Shown: in pieces, positions 8,770 to 16,422 of the stretch
Position numbering within the stretch: the first letter of the stretch is position 1
Layout: each line of letters opens with the position of its first letter
Origin: Pigmentiphaga litoralis
Lineage (GTDB): Bacteria > Pseudomonadota > Gammaproteobacteria > Burkholderiales > Burkholderiaceae_B
DNA: 64,000 nt
NCBI RefSeq assembly: GCF_014651835.1
Contig: NZ_BMXQ01000001.1
Coordinates: forward strand, 1,564,801 to 1,628,800
Direction of reading: 5' to 3'
The notes under the pieces: model-generated
Seen by the model: the letters and a program-made list of their open reading frames with translations, nothing else
Told to the model about the DNA's origin: nothing
Databases searched by the model: none
Translations under genes and position numbers: made by a program

Positions 8770-9342
8770 TCAAGCCTGCGATTGCCTTGCCCCCTTCAGC
8801 CGCCGCCAGGCCTGCGGCGCCATGCCAAGTTCACGACGGAAGGTCCGCGTAAAATGTGACTGGTCGCAGAAACCATGCAGATGCGCGATGCGCGTCAGGG
8901 GCTCGTCCGTTGCCTCGATCATCGCGCGGGCGGCCTCGATGCGGCGGCGGCCGACATAGGCGGCGGGCGGCACACCCACCGTCGACTTGAACGCGTGACA
9001 AAAATGACTGACGCTCAATCCTGCTACCGCGGCAAGATCGGCAGTGCGCAGGCGGGTGCCCAGGTGCAGGTCGATGTGGGCCGTCAACCGCTTCATTTGC
9101 CACGGCGCCAGCCCGCGGCTGCGGCACGGCGTGTCCGCGACGGGGTCGATGGTGGCAGCGTCGCGCAACAAGGCCACCGCGCGGACCAGGTACTCGCAGG
9201 CTGCGGCGGCATTGGTGCCCAGGACCGACTGTGCGTCGGACAGCAAGGCCGCGACGTCATCGATCGCAATACAGGCGATGGTGCGGTCGACGAAGGGTTC
9301 GTCGGCACCTCTTTCGAGGAGGCTGGCTTGCTCTCGGCTCAT
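8770..9342 (-). CDS. AraC-family transcriptional regulator
   Basis: 190 aa. The N-terminal third has no recognisable ligand domain. The C-terminal 100 residues are an AraC double helix-turn-helix: LRTADLAAVAGLSVSHFCHA, then VPPAAYVGRRRIEAARAMI and IAHLHGFCDQSHFTRTFRRE, ending with GMAPQAWRR. ATG 9342 is preceded by AAGGAG with 8 bases of spacing; a longer frame from 9429 lacks a site. It is immediately upstream of the NmrA-like gene, suggesting local control of that oxidoreductase. Confidence 0.88.
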   Translation of the reverse strand: MSREQASLLERGADEPFVDRTIACIAIDDVAALLSDAQSVLGTNAAAACEYLVRAVALLRDAATIDPVADTPCRSRGLAPWQMKRLTAHIDLHLGTRLRTADLAAVAGLSVSHFCHAFKSTVGVPPAAYVGRRRIEAARAMIEATDEPLTRIAHLHGFCDQSHFTRTFRRELGMAPQAWRRLKGARQSQA

Positions 9343-9485
9343 GCTGCGCGCTCCTTGCACGACGGCCGACGTGCTCGGCCCTACCACAGCGATGATGCCC
9401 GGCATTGGCCCGCGCGCCCACACCGCCATGAGGGGAAACCACCCCCCACGAATGAGGGGTGACGGCGCACGCGGAACGCGCTGCG

Positions 9486-10118
9486 TCAGACCGCAATAAT
9501 GCCGCGCTCGATGCCAAGCGCCACGGCGTGCGTGCGATTCGCCGCGCCCAGTTTGTCCATGAGGCTGCTGACGTGGCCCTTGATGGTGTCCTCCGACACG
9601 CCCAGTTCGGCGGCGGCCTGCTTGTTCGCGTAGCCGCCGGCCAGCAGTTGGAGCACCTGTACTTCGCGCGGCGTCAGGGTGTCCTTGCCGATGTGGTTGG
9701 CCAGTTCGGCGGCGATCTCGGCGGGAAAGTAGCGGCGGCCCGCAGCCAGCGTGCGGATGGCTTCGATCAGTTCCTTGCGCAGCGCGCTTTTGAGCAAGTA
9801 CCCCTGTGCCCCGGCCTCGATCGCGTGCAGCGCGCGCACGTCACCGCGATAGGTGGTCAGGATCGCGATACGGGCGTCGGGCGACATGGCGCGGATCGCG
9901 CGCACGGCGTGGATGCCGTCGGTGCCCGGCATCTGCAGGTCCATCAGGGTCACGTCGGGCTGCAGCTCGGCATGGCGGCGGACGGCCTCGTTCCCGTCGC
10001 AGGCTTCCCCCACGAGCGTCATGTCCGGCTGGCCTGCAAGTACGGCGGCAATGCCTTCGCGCAGCAAGGGGTGGTCATCGACAACCAGCACGCGGATGGG
10101 GGAAGCGGTCGTGGTCAC
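9486..10118 (-). CDS. NarL/FixJ-type response regulator
   Basis: 210 aa. Receiver domain: acidic pair in VLVVDDHPLLREG, phosphoacceptor Asp60 in VTLMDLQMPG, TTY near residue 88 and Lys in GYLLKSALRKEL. A LuxR-type HTH follows (LTPREVQVLQLLAGG, then ANKQAAAELGVSEDTIKGHV). It is the DNA-binding partner of the histidine kinase just upstream: its GTG start overlaps the kinase stop by 4 bases (GTGA). Its targets are not identifiable; genes of the same long minus-strand run are candidates. Confidence 0.93.
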   Translation of the reverse strand: MTTTASPIRVLVVDDHPLLREGIAAVLAGQPDMTLVGEACDGNEAVRRHAELQPDVTLMDLQMPGTDGIHAVRAIRAMSPDARIAILTTYRGDVRALHAIEAGAQGYLLKSALRKELIEAIRTLAAGRRYFPAEIAAELANHIGKDTLTPREVQVLQLLAGGYANKQAAAELGVSEDTIKGHVSSLMDKLGAANRTHAVALGIERGIIAV

Positions 10119-13100
10119 GAGACGGACACTCCTGATGAAGGTAAGGGCGGGCGCGGGTGGATATCACGGCGATACGCCCGCGAGGCCGGCACGCAAAAGC
10201 GGATCTGGGTGCCCGATGCCGGAGCGCTGCGCAAGGTCAGGGTTGCGCCGATCCGTTCGGCACGTTCGTGCATGCCCCGCAGGCCCCAGTGCTCGGGACG
10301 GCCGCGCGGCGTGAGCCAGGCCGGGTCAATGCCCCGGCCATCATCGTCGATGCGCAGTTCAAAAACACGCGATGTGTAGATCATCACCACTTCGATCCGG
10401 GTGGCGTGCGCGTGGGTGCAGGCGTTGGCCACCGCTTCCCGCGCGACCCGTTCGGCTTCATCGCGCACCAGGGGATGCAGCGGCACCGGCAGGCCTTCGA
10501 CGCCCACATGCAGCTTGGGCTGGCCGGGCTGCACGCGGTCATCGGCCAGGCGAGCAAGCACCGCGGCCAGGTCGTCCTGGTCATCGGCAGGCTGACGGCG
10601 CAGGTCGCGCACCCGGTCACGTCCTTCGATCAACACCTGGTCGGCACGGTCCAGCGCACGCTCCAGATCCACCCGCGCCGGCGCATCCGGCGGCAGCTTG
10701 TCGGCGGCGGCCTGAAAGCGCAGCATCAGGCCCTGCACCCCCTGCAACAGCGTGTCGTGCAGTTCGCGCGCGATGCGTTCGCGTTCGGCATACCGCTCTT
10801 CGATCCGCGCACGCAATTGATCGGCCGATCGCCGCAGGTTCATCCGGTACATCAGCCAGAGCACCGTGCCCAGCACCGCTCCCGCAAACAGCAGGAAAGC
10901 CCACTGCCGGTAGAAGACCGGCGCCACCGAGAACGGCAAGGTGGCCTCGGCCGCGCTGGGCAATCCATCCTTGTCAAAGGCCCGCACACGAAAGCGATAG
11001 TCGCCCGCACCCAGGCCCGTGTATATGGCGGACCGCTGCGGGCCGACATCCTGCCACTCGCGGTCGTAGCCATCGAGCCGATACTGAAACTGCAGGCTTT
11101 CGGGCGACGACAGGCTGAGCGCGGTGTAGTCGACGTTGATCCGGCGCGTGTCCGCGGGCAGCTTCAGAGCGTGCCGTGTCGACAGCGATATGCCATCGGC
11201 GCTCAGGGTTTCGATGACGGCGGTGGGTCCGGTGTCTGCCGGCCGGCGCAAGGCCGGGTCGATGCCGACGACACCGCTGCTGGTTGCGAACCACAGGCGC
11301 CCGTCGGCAGCGCGCACGCCGGTTGGCAGGGGCAGCACCTGATAGGGATCGTTCGCCAGGCCGCCGATCCGGTCTACCGACCGGTAGCGGATTGGGGTGC
11401 GCGTATCGGCCAGCGCGGCTTCCACGTCGGACGCGGGGACATGGAAAATGCCTGCCTTGGCCTGTATCCACAGATCGCCCACGCCAGGATCGCCGGGCTT
11501 GCCCGGTATCAGGATCAGCGCATACACGTTGTCGAAGGCGTCGTTGGCCGGACGCAGCACGTCAAGAAACCGCGTGCCGTCGAACAGGGCCACGCCGTAC
11601 TGTCCGCCGATCCACGTCTTGCCGTCGCCATGGGCCATGGCTGTGACGTGGCCCACATTCAGCCCATCGGGCGCGCCCCAGGACCGGTCCCCCCGCGCGT
11701 CGCGCGTCACGATCAGATTGTCGCGATAGCCGAACCAGAGCGTGCCCTTCAGGTCCGTCGATGCCGTGACCGGCATGCGTTGACTGGGCCGGGTCGAGGG
11801 CGCTGGATGCGGCGTCCAGGCCCCCTTGTCCAGCACGAACAGCCCGGCGCGGTTGACCGAGACCCACAAGCGCCCGTCGGGATCGCGCGCCATCGCACGC
11901 ACCGACGAATCGGGCGCGGCCTGCGATGGCAGTCCCGCCACCCGCTCAAGGCGCGAGCCGTGCGAACGCCAGATGCCTTGCGGGCCACCCATCCAGACGA
12001 CGCCCGTGCTGTCTGTCATGGCGCTGGTCAGCGGGGCCGGCGTTGCCAGCGTCTCGATCCGGCCGTCGTGCAGGCGCATGGCCGCCCGGCTGCTGGCCCC
12101 CGCCCACAACGCGCCATCGCCGCCGGCCGCCAGCGCGACGTTCAGGGCGTCCGGGGGAAAGCCGGCCGGCGTCAGGGTACGGCGGCGGAAGCGATCCAGT
12201 CCGCGGCTCGTCCCGACCCAGACGTTGCCTTCCCGATCTTCAAGCAGAGGCCAGATGGAGTCCGCGCTGAGGCCGTCACGCGCGCCAAAGGTGGCGAGGA
12301 AGGTGGGGGCCCCCGAGAGGTTGGCGCCGGAGCCGTTTGCCTCCGGCAGCCCACTCCACTGGTGCGTGGCGTCACCGTCGACACGAATGAGGCCCTGGCC
12401 GGCGGTGCTGACCCACAAGGCGCCGTCCCGGTCGGTCAGCATGCCGTTGACGCCCTGCCCGACCGCGACCCCACGCACGGTGAACGTCGGCGCAAGCAGC
12501 GTCGGCGAGGCGGGCTGCGCTGCCGGCGCGGCCGGTACCCTTGCCGCCTGCACCCGCACTTCGTGCAGCACGCCGCCATACCTTTCCGCAATCCACACCG
12601 CCCCGTCACGCGTCTGCACGATCTGGCTCGCCCAACCGACGGCAATACCCGTCGGCACGAAGCGACGCGCACCGGGCGGCAAATAGAACAGCGCCGACTC
12701 GTCGGCTGCCCACACGGCGCCGTCACGATCCACGAACACCGCGCGGCTGTACCGTCCGGGCAGGTTCCACTCCTTGCCCGCCATTCGCCATTGCCCCTGG
12801 TCATGGCGCATCAGGCCGTCGTTGACGGCCGCCCAGATCGCACCGTCCTTGCCCTGCGCCATGCCGTACACGACGCCGTCCGTGACGCCTTCCCGCGCTC
12901 CGTATCGCCGCAAGATTCCCTCGGCCAGGAAGGCAATGCCGCCGGCACGCTCGCCGATCCACAAGCCCGCATCGGTCGCGAGCAAGGACGAGACGATGCC
13001 CAGTGGCGCGCCAGACACAGGCTGGCAGGGGGTGAAGCGGAAACCGTCGAACCGGTACAAAGATGCATTGGTGCCCAGCCACAGATAGCCGTCCGACGTC

Positions 13101-13321
13101 TGCGCAAGCGCGCCGACCTGGCTCGGGCCGCCATCCGCCGCGGCCCAGCGGCGATGCTCGAGGTCGTCAAAGCCCCGGGCAGACAGGTCGCAGGCGACAA
13201 CCATCAGGCAGAGCGCGGTCAGCAAGGAGGACATGAATGAAATGGACGCGCGGGTGCGCCGCCGAAGGCGTCGCACGCCCGCGCCAGGGCTCAGGATCGA
13301 CCGGATTGCTGCTGAAACCAT
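10115..13321 (-). CDS. Hybrid-free sensor histidine kinase with two-component propeller input domain
   Basis: 1068 aa from ATG 13321, or about 1039 aa from ATG 13234. An N-terminal signal/anchor is followed by many short propeller blades (SDGYLWLGTNASLYRFDG, DREGNVWVGTSRGLDRFRR and others), a Y_Y_Y Ig-like domain (FQYRLDGYDREWQDVG), a transmembrane helix near residues 803-826, then HisKA_3 with phosphoacceptor His about 855 (RELHDTLLQGVQGL) and an HATPase domain (N-box REAVANACTHA, DDDGRGID, GLRGMHER). The large periplasmic propeller should sense an extracytoplasmic ligand. Starting at 13321 overlaps the preceding hydrolase gene by 31 bases; neither start has a clear ribosome site. It signals to the coupled response regulator. 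Confidence 0.92.
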   Translation of the reverse strand: MVSAAIRSILSPGAGVRRLRRRTRASISFMSSLLTALCLMVVACDLSARGFDDLEHRRWAAADGGPSQVGALAQTSDGYLWLGTNASLYRFDGFRFTPCQPVSGAPLGIVSSLLATDAGLWIGERAGGIAFLAEGILRRYGAREGVTDGVVYGMAQGKDGAIWAAVNDGLMRHDQGQWRMAGKEWNLPGRYSRAVFVDRDGAVWAADESALFYLPPGARRFVPTGIAVGWASQIVQTRDGAVWIAERYGGVLHEVRVQAARVPAAPAAQPASPTLLAPTFTVRGVAVGQGVNGMLTDRDGALWVSTAGQGLIRVDGDATHQWSGLPEANGSGANLSGAPTFLATFGARDGLSADSIWPLLEDREGNVWVGTSRGLDRFRRRTLTPAGFPPDALNVALAAGGDGALWAGASSRAAMRLHDGRIETLATPAPLTSAMTDSTGVVWMGGPQGIWRSHGSRLERVAGLPSQAAPDSSVRAMARDPDGRLWVSVNRAGLFVLDKGAWTPHPAPSTRPSQRMPVTASTDLKGTLWFGYRDNLIVTRDARGDRSWGAPDGLNVGHVTAMAHGDGKTWIGGQYGVALFDGTRFLDVLRPANDAFDNVYALILIPGKPGDPGVGDLWIQAKAGIFHVPASDVEAALADTRTPIRYRSVDRIGGLANDPYQVLPLPTGVRAADGRLWFATSSGVVGIDPALRRPADTGPTAVIETLSADGISLSTRHALKLPADTRRINVDYTALSLSSPESLQFQYRLDGYDREWQDVGPQRSAIYTGLGAGDYRFRVRAFDKDGLPSAAEATLPFSVAPVFYRQWAFLLFAGAVLGTVLWLMYRMNLRRSADQLRARIEERYAERERIARELHDTLLQGVQGLMLRFQAAADKLPPDAPARVDLERALDRADQVLIEGRDRVRDLRRQPADDQDDLAAVLARLADDRVQPGQPKLHVGVEGLPVPLHPLVRDEAERVAREAVANACTHAHATRIEVVMIYTSRVFELRIDDDGRGIDPAWLTPRGRPEHWGLRGMHERAERIGATLTLRSAPASGTQIRFCVPASRAYRRDIHPRPPLPSSGVSVS

Positions 13322-13932
13322 TCCATTCCGTCATCGGCGACGGCTTCCCAGCCGGGCTCGGCGATCAGCCAGTGGCTGCGCCCGGGGAAGCGTCGAAAAT
13401 CCGTGGCGGCGATCGACAGACGATGCTGCCGGTAGGTGGCCGCGACGGCGCCGGCTCCGATAGTACGGTCATTTGCGGCCGCGATGAGCAAGAGCGGCGC
13501 GCGATGATCGTTGTCGAATGCAATGAACGCGTCGCGGCTGAAGGCGGCCTGGCGGTACAGGCCGGCAAAGGCCCACCCGCCAAACACGACCGCACGCAGA
13601 CAGGCCAGCGCAGCGCGCCATCCACCGCCCGACACCACAGGCACGACGGCAATCCCCGCGGCGCCCAGGCCGCGATCGAGCAGGATCTGCACAATGAGCC
13701 CACCGATCCCATGTCCGATCAGCAGCGGGGGGTCGGGCAACGCCCGCGCAAGTGCGGCATGCGCCGCGACGATGCGGGCAAGACTCGCCACGCGGCCGGT
13801 GTCGTGGGGGCCCGGCGCCGGCCAGGCCGGCGCATGGCAACGATATCCGCAGGCGGTATAGCGGCGAACGAACGGCGCCCAGACTGCGGGCGTCGCGCCC
13901 GCGTCATGAATGAACAGCACGGTCCGGCTCAT
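13291..13932 (-). CDS. Alpha/beta-hydrolase-fold protein lacking the nucleophilic Ser
   Basis: 213 aa from ATG 13932. FIHDAGATPAVWAPFVRRY gives the oxyanion-loop region, and the C-terminal segment GRSHWLIAEPGWEAVADD carries the catalytic-type His. The nucleophile elbow reads LLIGHGIGGLIVQ: the position normally Ser in GHSxGG is Gly75, with codon GGG. If the sequence is right this protein has no Ser nucleophile and is probably not a serine hydrolase, although the fold is intact. It lies 22 bases after the isochorismatase-like gene and just before the histidine kinase on the same strand. A role as a pseudoenzyme or binding protein is possible but unproven. Confidence 0.8.
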   Translation of the reverse strand: MSRTVLFIHDAGATPAVWAPFVRRYTACGYRCHAPAWPAPGPHDTGRVASLARIVAAHAALARALPDPPLLIGHGIGGLIVQILLDRGLGAAGIAVVPVVSGGGWRAALACLRAVVFGGWAFAGLYRQAAFSRDAFIAFDNDHRAPLLLIAAANDRTIGAGAVAATYRQHRLSIAATDFRRFPGRSHWLIAEPGWEAVADDGMEWFQQQSGRS

Positions 13933-13954
13933 GACGCGGACCGTGCCTGCGCCG

Positions 13955-14653
13955 TCAGCCTTGGCGCACGGGCGCGTGGACCGGAGCCAGCGTGGTGTGC
14001 GAGCCGGCCAAGCGCGCGGCCGCCTTGTGCACCATCGTGTAGGCATAGTCGACACCCATGCCATAGGCGCCGGAATGTTCCTTCACGATATCCATCACCG
14101 CGTCGTAGGTTTCGCGGTTGGCCCAGTCGCGCTGCCATTCCAGCATGACCTGTTGCCAGGTCACCGGCACCACGCCCGCCTGGATCATGCGCTGCATGGC
14201 GTAGTCGTGCGCTTCCTTGCTGGTGCCGCCCGACGCATCGGCCACCATGTAGATTTCGTAGTCGCCTTCCAGCATGGCGCACAAGGCAAAGCTGTTGTTG
14301 CAGACTTCCGTCCACAGACCGGCCACCACCACTTTCTTGCGGCCGTTCTTTGCCAGTGCATCGCGCACTTTCTGGTCGTCCCACGAGTTCATCGAGGTGC
14401 GTTCAAGGATGTCCTGGGTCGGGAAGACGTCGAGCAGTTCGGGATAGGTATGGCCCGAAAAACTTTCCGTTTCGACCGTCGTGATGATGGTCGGGATCTG
14501 GAAGACCTTGGCGGCCTTGGCCAGCGCGACGGTATTGTTTTTCAATACCTGCCGGTCGATCGACTGCACGCCGAATGCCATTTGCGGCTGATGGTCGATG
14601 AAGATCATCTGCGAGTTGTGCGGGCTCAGGACGTCGAGTTTGGGATTGCTCAT
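13955..14653 (-). CDS. Isochorismatase-fold cysteine hydrolase (YcaC-like)
   Basis: 232 aa. The cysteine hydrolase triad is visible: Asp20 in MIFIDHQPQM, a Lys-bearing central strand, and Cys in GLWTEVCNNSFAL. The length and the segments TESFSGHTYPEL and ADASGGTSKEAHDYAMQRM fit the YcaC subgroup of unknown substrate rather than isochorismatases of siderophore synthesis. ATG 14653 begins MSNPKLDVLS; GGAG is close upstream. It is downstream of the MFS gene, separated by a 106-base gap that holds a hydrolase remnant, and precedes the Ser-less alpha/beta hydrolase. Confidence 0.87.
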   Translation of the reverse strand: MSNPKLDVLSPHNSQMIFIDHQPQMAFGVQSIDRQVLKNNTVALAKAAKVFQIPTIITTVETESFSGHTYPELLDVFPTQDILERTSMNSWDDQKVRDALAKNGRKKVVVAGLWTEVCNNSFALCAMLEGDYEIYMVADASGGTSKEAHDYAMQRMIQAGVVPVTWQQVMLEWQRDWANRETYDAVMDIVKEHSGAYGMGVDYAYTMVHKAAARLAGSHTTLAPVHAPVRQG

Positions 14654-14705
14654 GGTGGCTCCAGGGTAAAAGCCGGCCGCGCGACATCGGCGGCCGGACG
14701 GGAAA

Positions 14706-14759
14706 TCAGCGGTTGAGGAAAGCAAGCAGGTCGGCGTTGACCTGGTCTTTGATCCTTGG
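14706..14759 (-). pseudogene. Vestigial C-terminus of an alpha/beta hydrolase
   Basis: Directly after the MFS stop codon and in the same frame, the DNA reads PRIKDQVNADLLAFLNR and a stop. The KDQVNADLLAFL pattern is the usual C-terminal helix of chloroperoxidase/arylesterase-type alpha/beta hydrolases. No start or body is present, so this looks like the tail of a gene deleted or replaced at this point. The match is short and made by eye. Confidence 0.5.
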
Positions 14760-16421
14760 TCAGTGCGCCGCCGGGACGGGGCCCGGCGGGTCGGTCGGGT
14801 GGACGGCGCCGCGTTCGGAAGGCTTGCCGGAAGGTGCGACGTAGTGCGCCACGCGCGGGCGCGCCGGGCCGACATGCAACGCATCGACCTGTTGCTTGAT
14901 GCGTTGATCGTTGCGGGTGAAGCGGTCGTGCTGGCGGCGATGCTCCAGCCAGGATTCGACGACGAAGGTCTCGATGAAGCGGCCCTGCACGGCACTGTCT
15001 TCGTAGATGCCCCAGCTCAGCGCCCCGCCGCGCCGGCGCACCTTGCGCAGTCCGTGCACTTCGCGGATGAAGGCCGGCACATCGGCGGGCTGCACCTGGT
15101 ATTCGACGGTGACAAGCACGGGGCCCGCGTCGTCGGCGGGTTCGTCAGCCAGCAAGGGCTCGCCCAGGTGCGGCGACGGGCTCAGGTCCAGGTCGGGCGT
15201 CATGTCGAGCCGCCACCGCAGCACGGTGGCCGATGCGAGCGCCATGCCGATGCTTGCAATGATCAACGACGTGGGGGTGCCCAGCATGGCGGCCAGCTTG
15301 CCCCACAGCGCGCTGCCGGCCGTCATGGCCCCGTAGAAGACCGTCAGGTAGGTGGCGAGCGCGCGGGCCTTGACCCAGCCGGCCGAACTGCGCTGCGCGC
15401 CCACATTCAGGGTCGACAGGACTGCGATCCAGGCAAAGCCCGAGAACAGCAGCACCCCGGCAATGACCAGCGGGTTGCGAACCAGGCCCAGCGCAAGGGT
15501 GGACGCCGCGAAGACCAGGCTGGCCGCGACCGTCAGCGCATCGGCCGACAGTCGGGTGCGCAGCCTTGGCAGGAGCAGCGCGCCAGCAATGGCGCCCACG
15601 CCGATGGCAGCCAGCAGCCCTCCGTATCCGCCCGGGCCCAGCCCCAGTTCGCGCCGCGCAATGATAGGAAGCAAGGCCCACGCCGCGCTGCCGAACAGGA
15701 AGAAAGCAATGGCTCGCGCCATGACCGCCCGCAGCAGCGGCGCGGCATGCACGTACCGCATGCCGGCGCGCACGGCGGGCAGGAAGTGTTCGGGCGGCAG
15801 CCGCTTGACCACGGGTTCCGACTTCCAGCGCCACAGCACCGCCAGGATGCCAAGCACCGACACGGCGTTGAGCAGGAACACGGCCGGGGGCCCGAACAGG
15901 CTCAGGATCACGCCGCCCAGGGCCGGACCGATCGCCCGGCTGATGTTGATGCCGAGCGAGTTCAGCGCAATGGCCCCGGGCAGTTCCGCCTTGGGCACCA
16001 GGTCGGGGACGATGGCCTGGAACGGCGGCGCGCTCATGGCCGCGCCGATGCTGAGCGCGAAGGTTGCCGCCAGCAGCACGCCCGGCGTGACGAGCCCGGC
16101 AATCGCCAGCACGCCCAGGACCGCGGCCGCCACCAGCATCCACAACTGCGCAAACAGCAGATACTTGCGGCGATCAACGATATCGGCCATGACGCCGGAC
16201 GGCAGCGCGAACAGGAACATCGGCAAGCTGCCGGCGGCCTGGACCAGCGCGACCATCAGCGGATCGGGGCTGAGCGACGTCATCATCCAGCTGGCGCCGA
16301 CATCGTGCATCCACGACCCGACGTTGGACGCGACGGTCGCGATCCACAGCGCGCGAAAGACGCCGACGCGCAGCGGCGACCAGGGGGTGGGTGCGGGGGT
16401 GGATGCGGGGGTGGGTTGCAT
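14760..16421 (-). CDS. MFS transporter, MFS_3 (DUF894) family
   Basis: 553 aa. Twelve hydrophobic segments are predicted between residues 15 and 410, with MFS loop motifs such as GVMADIVDRRKYLL after the second helix. The cytoplasmic C-terminal extension (VLVTVEYQVQPADVPAFIRE, then ETFVVESWLEHRRQHDRFT) is the ABM-like domain typical of MFS_3/PF05977 transporters. These are usually exporters of small molecules, e.g. EntS-like. The N-terminus has a Thr/Pro-rich repeat coded by 12-base G-rich repeats. ATG 16421 lies one base after the amidohydrolase stop, implying coupling; a TTG four codons earlier is less likely. Probably exports or imports the substrate or product of the amidohydrolase. Confidence 0.88.
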   Translation of the reverse strand: MQPTPASTPAPTPWSPLRVGVFRALWIATVASNVGSWMHDVGASWMMTSLSPDPLMVALVQAAGSLPMFLFALPSGVMADIVDRRKYLLFAQLWMLVAAAVLGVLAIAGLVTPGVLLAATFALSIGAAMSAPPFQAIVPDLVPKAELPGAIALNSLGINISRAIGPALGGVILSLFGPPAVFLLNAVSVLGILAVLWRWKSEPVVKRLPPEHFLPAVRAGMRYVHAAPLLRAVMARAIAFFLFGSAAWALLPIIARRELGLGPGGYGGLLAAIGVGAIAGALLLPRLRTRLSADALTVAASLVFAASTLALGLVRNPLVIAGVLLFSGFAWIAVLSTLNVGAQRSSAGWVKARALATYLTVFYGAMTAGSALWGKLAAMLGTPTSLIIASIGMALASATVLRWRLDMTPDLDLSPSPHLGEPLLADEPADDAGPVLVTVEYQVQPADVPAFIREVHGLRKVRRRGGALSWGIYEDSAVQGRFIETFVVESWLEHRRQHDRFTRNDQRIKQQVDALHVGPARPRVAHYVAPSGKPSERGAVHPTDPPGPVPAAH

Positions 16422-16422
16422 G

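Noticed and set aside
10157-13240. A 1027-codon open frame on the plus strand, opposite the histidine kinase
   Set aside because: It is the antisense of a clear, motif-rich kinase gene; composition is Arg/Gln/His-rich as expected of a high-GC shadow frame, with no domain.
16381-16420. G-rich near-repeats of 12 bases
   Set aside because: They encode the Thr/Pro-rich N-terminus of the MFS protein and look like simple coding low complexity rather than a regulatory or mobile element.
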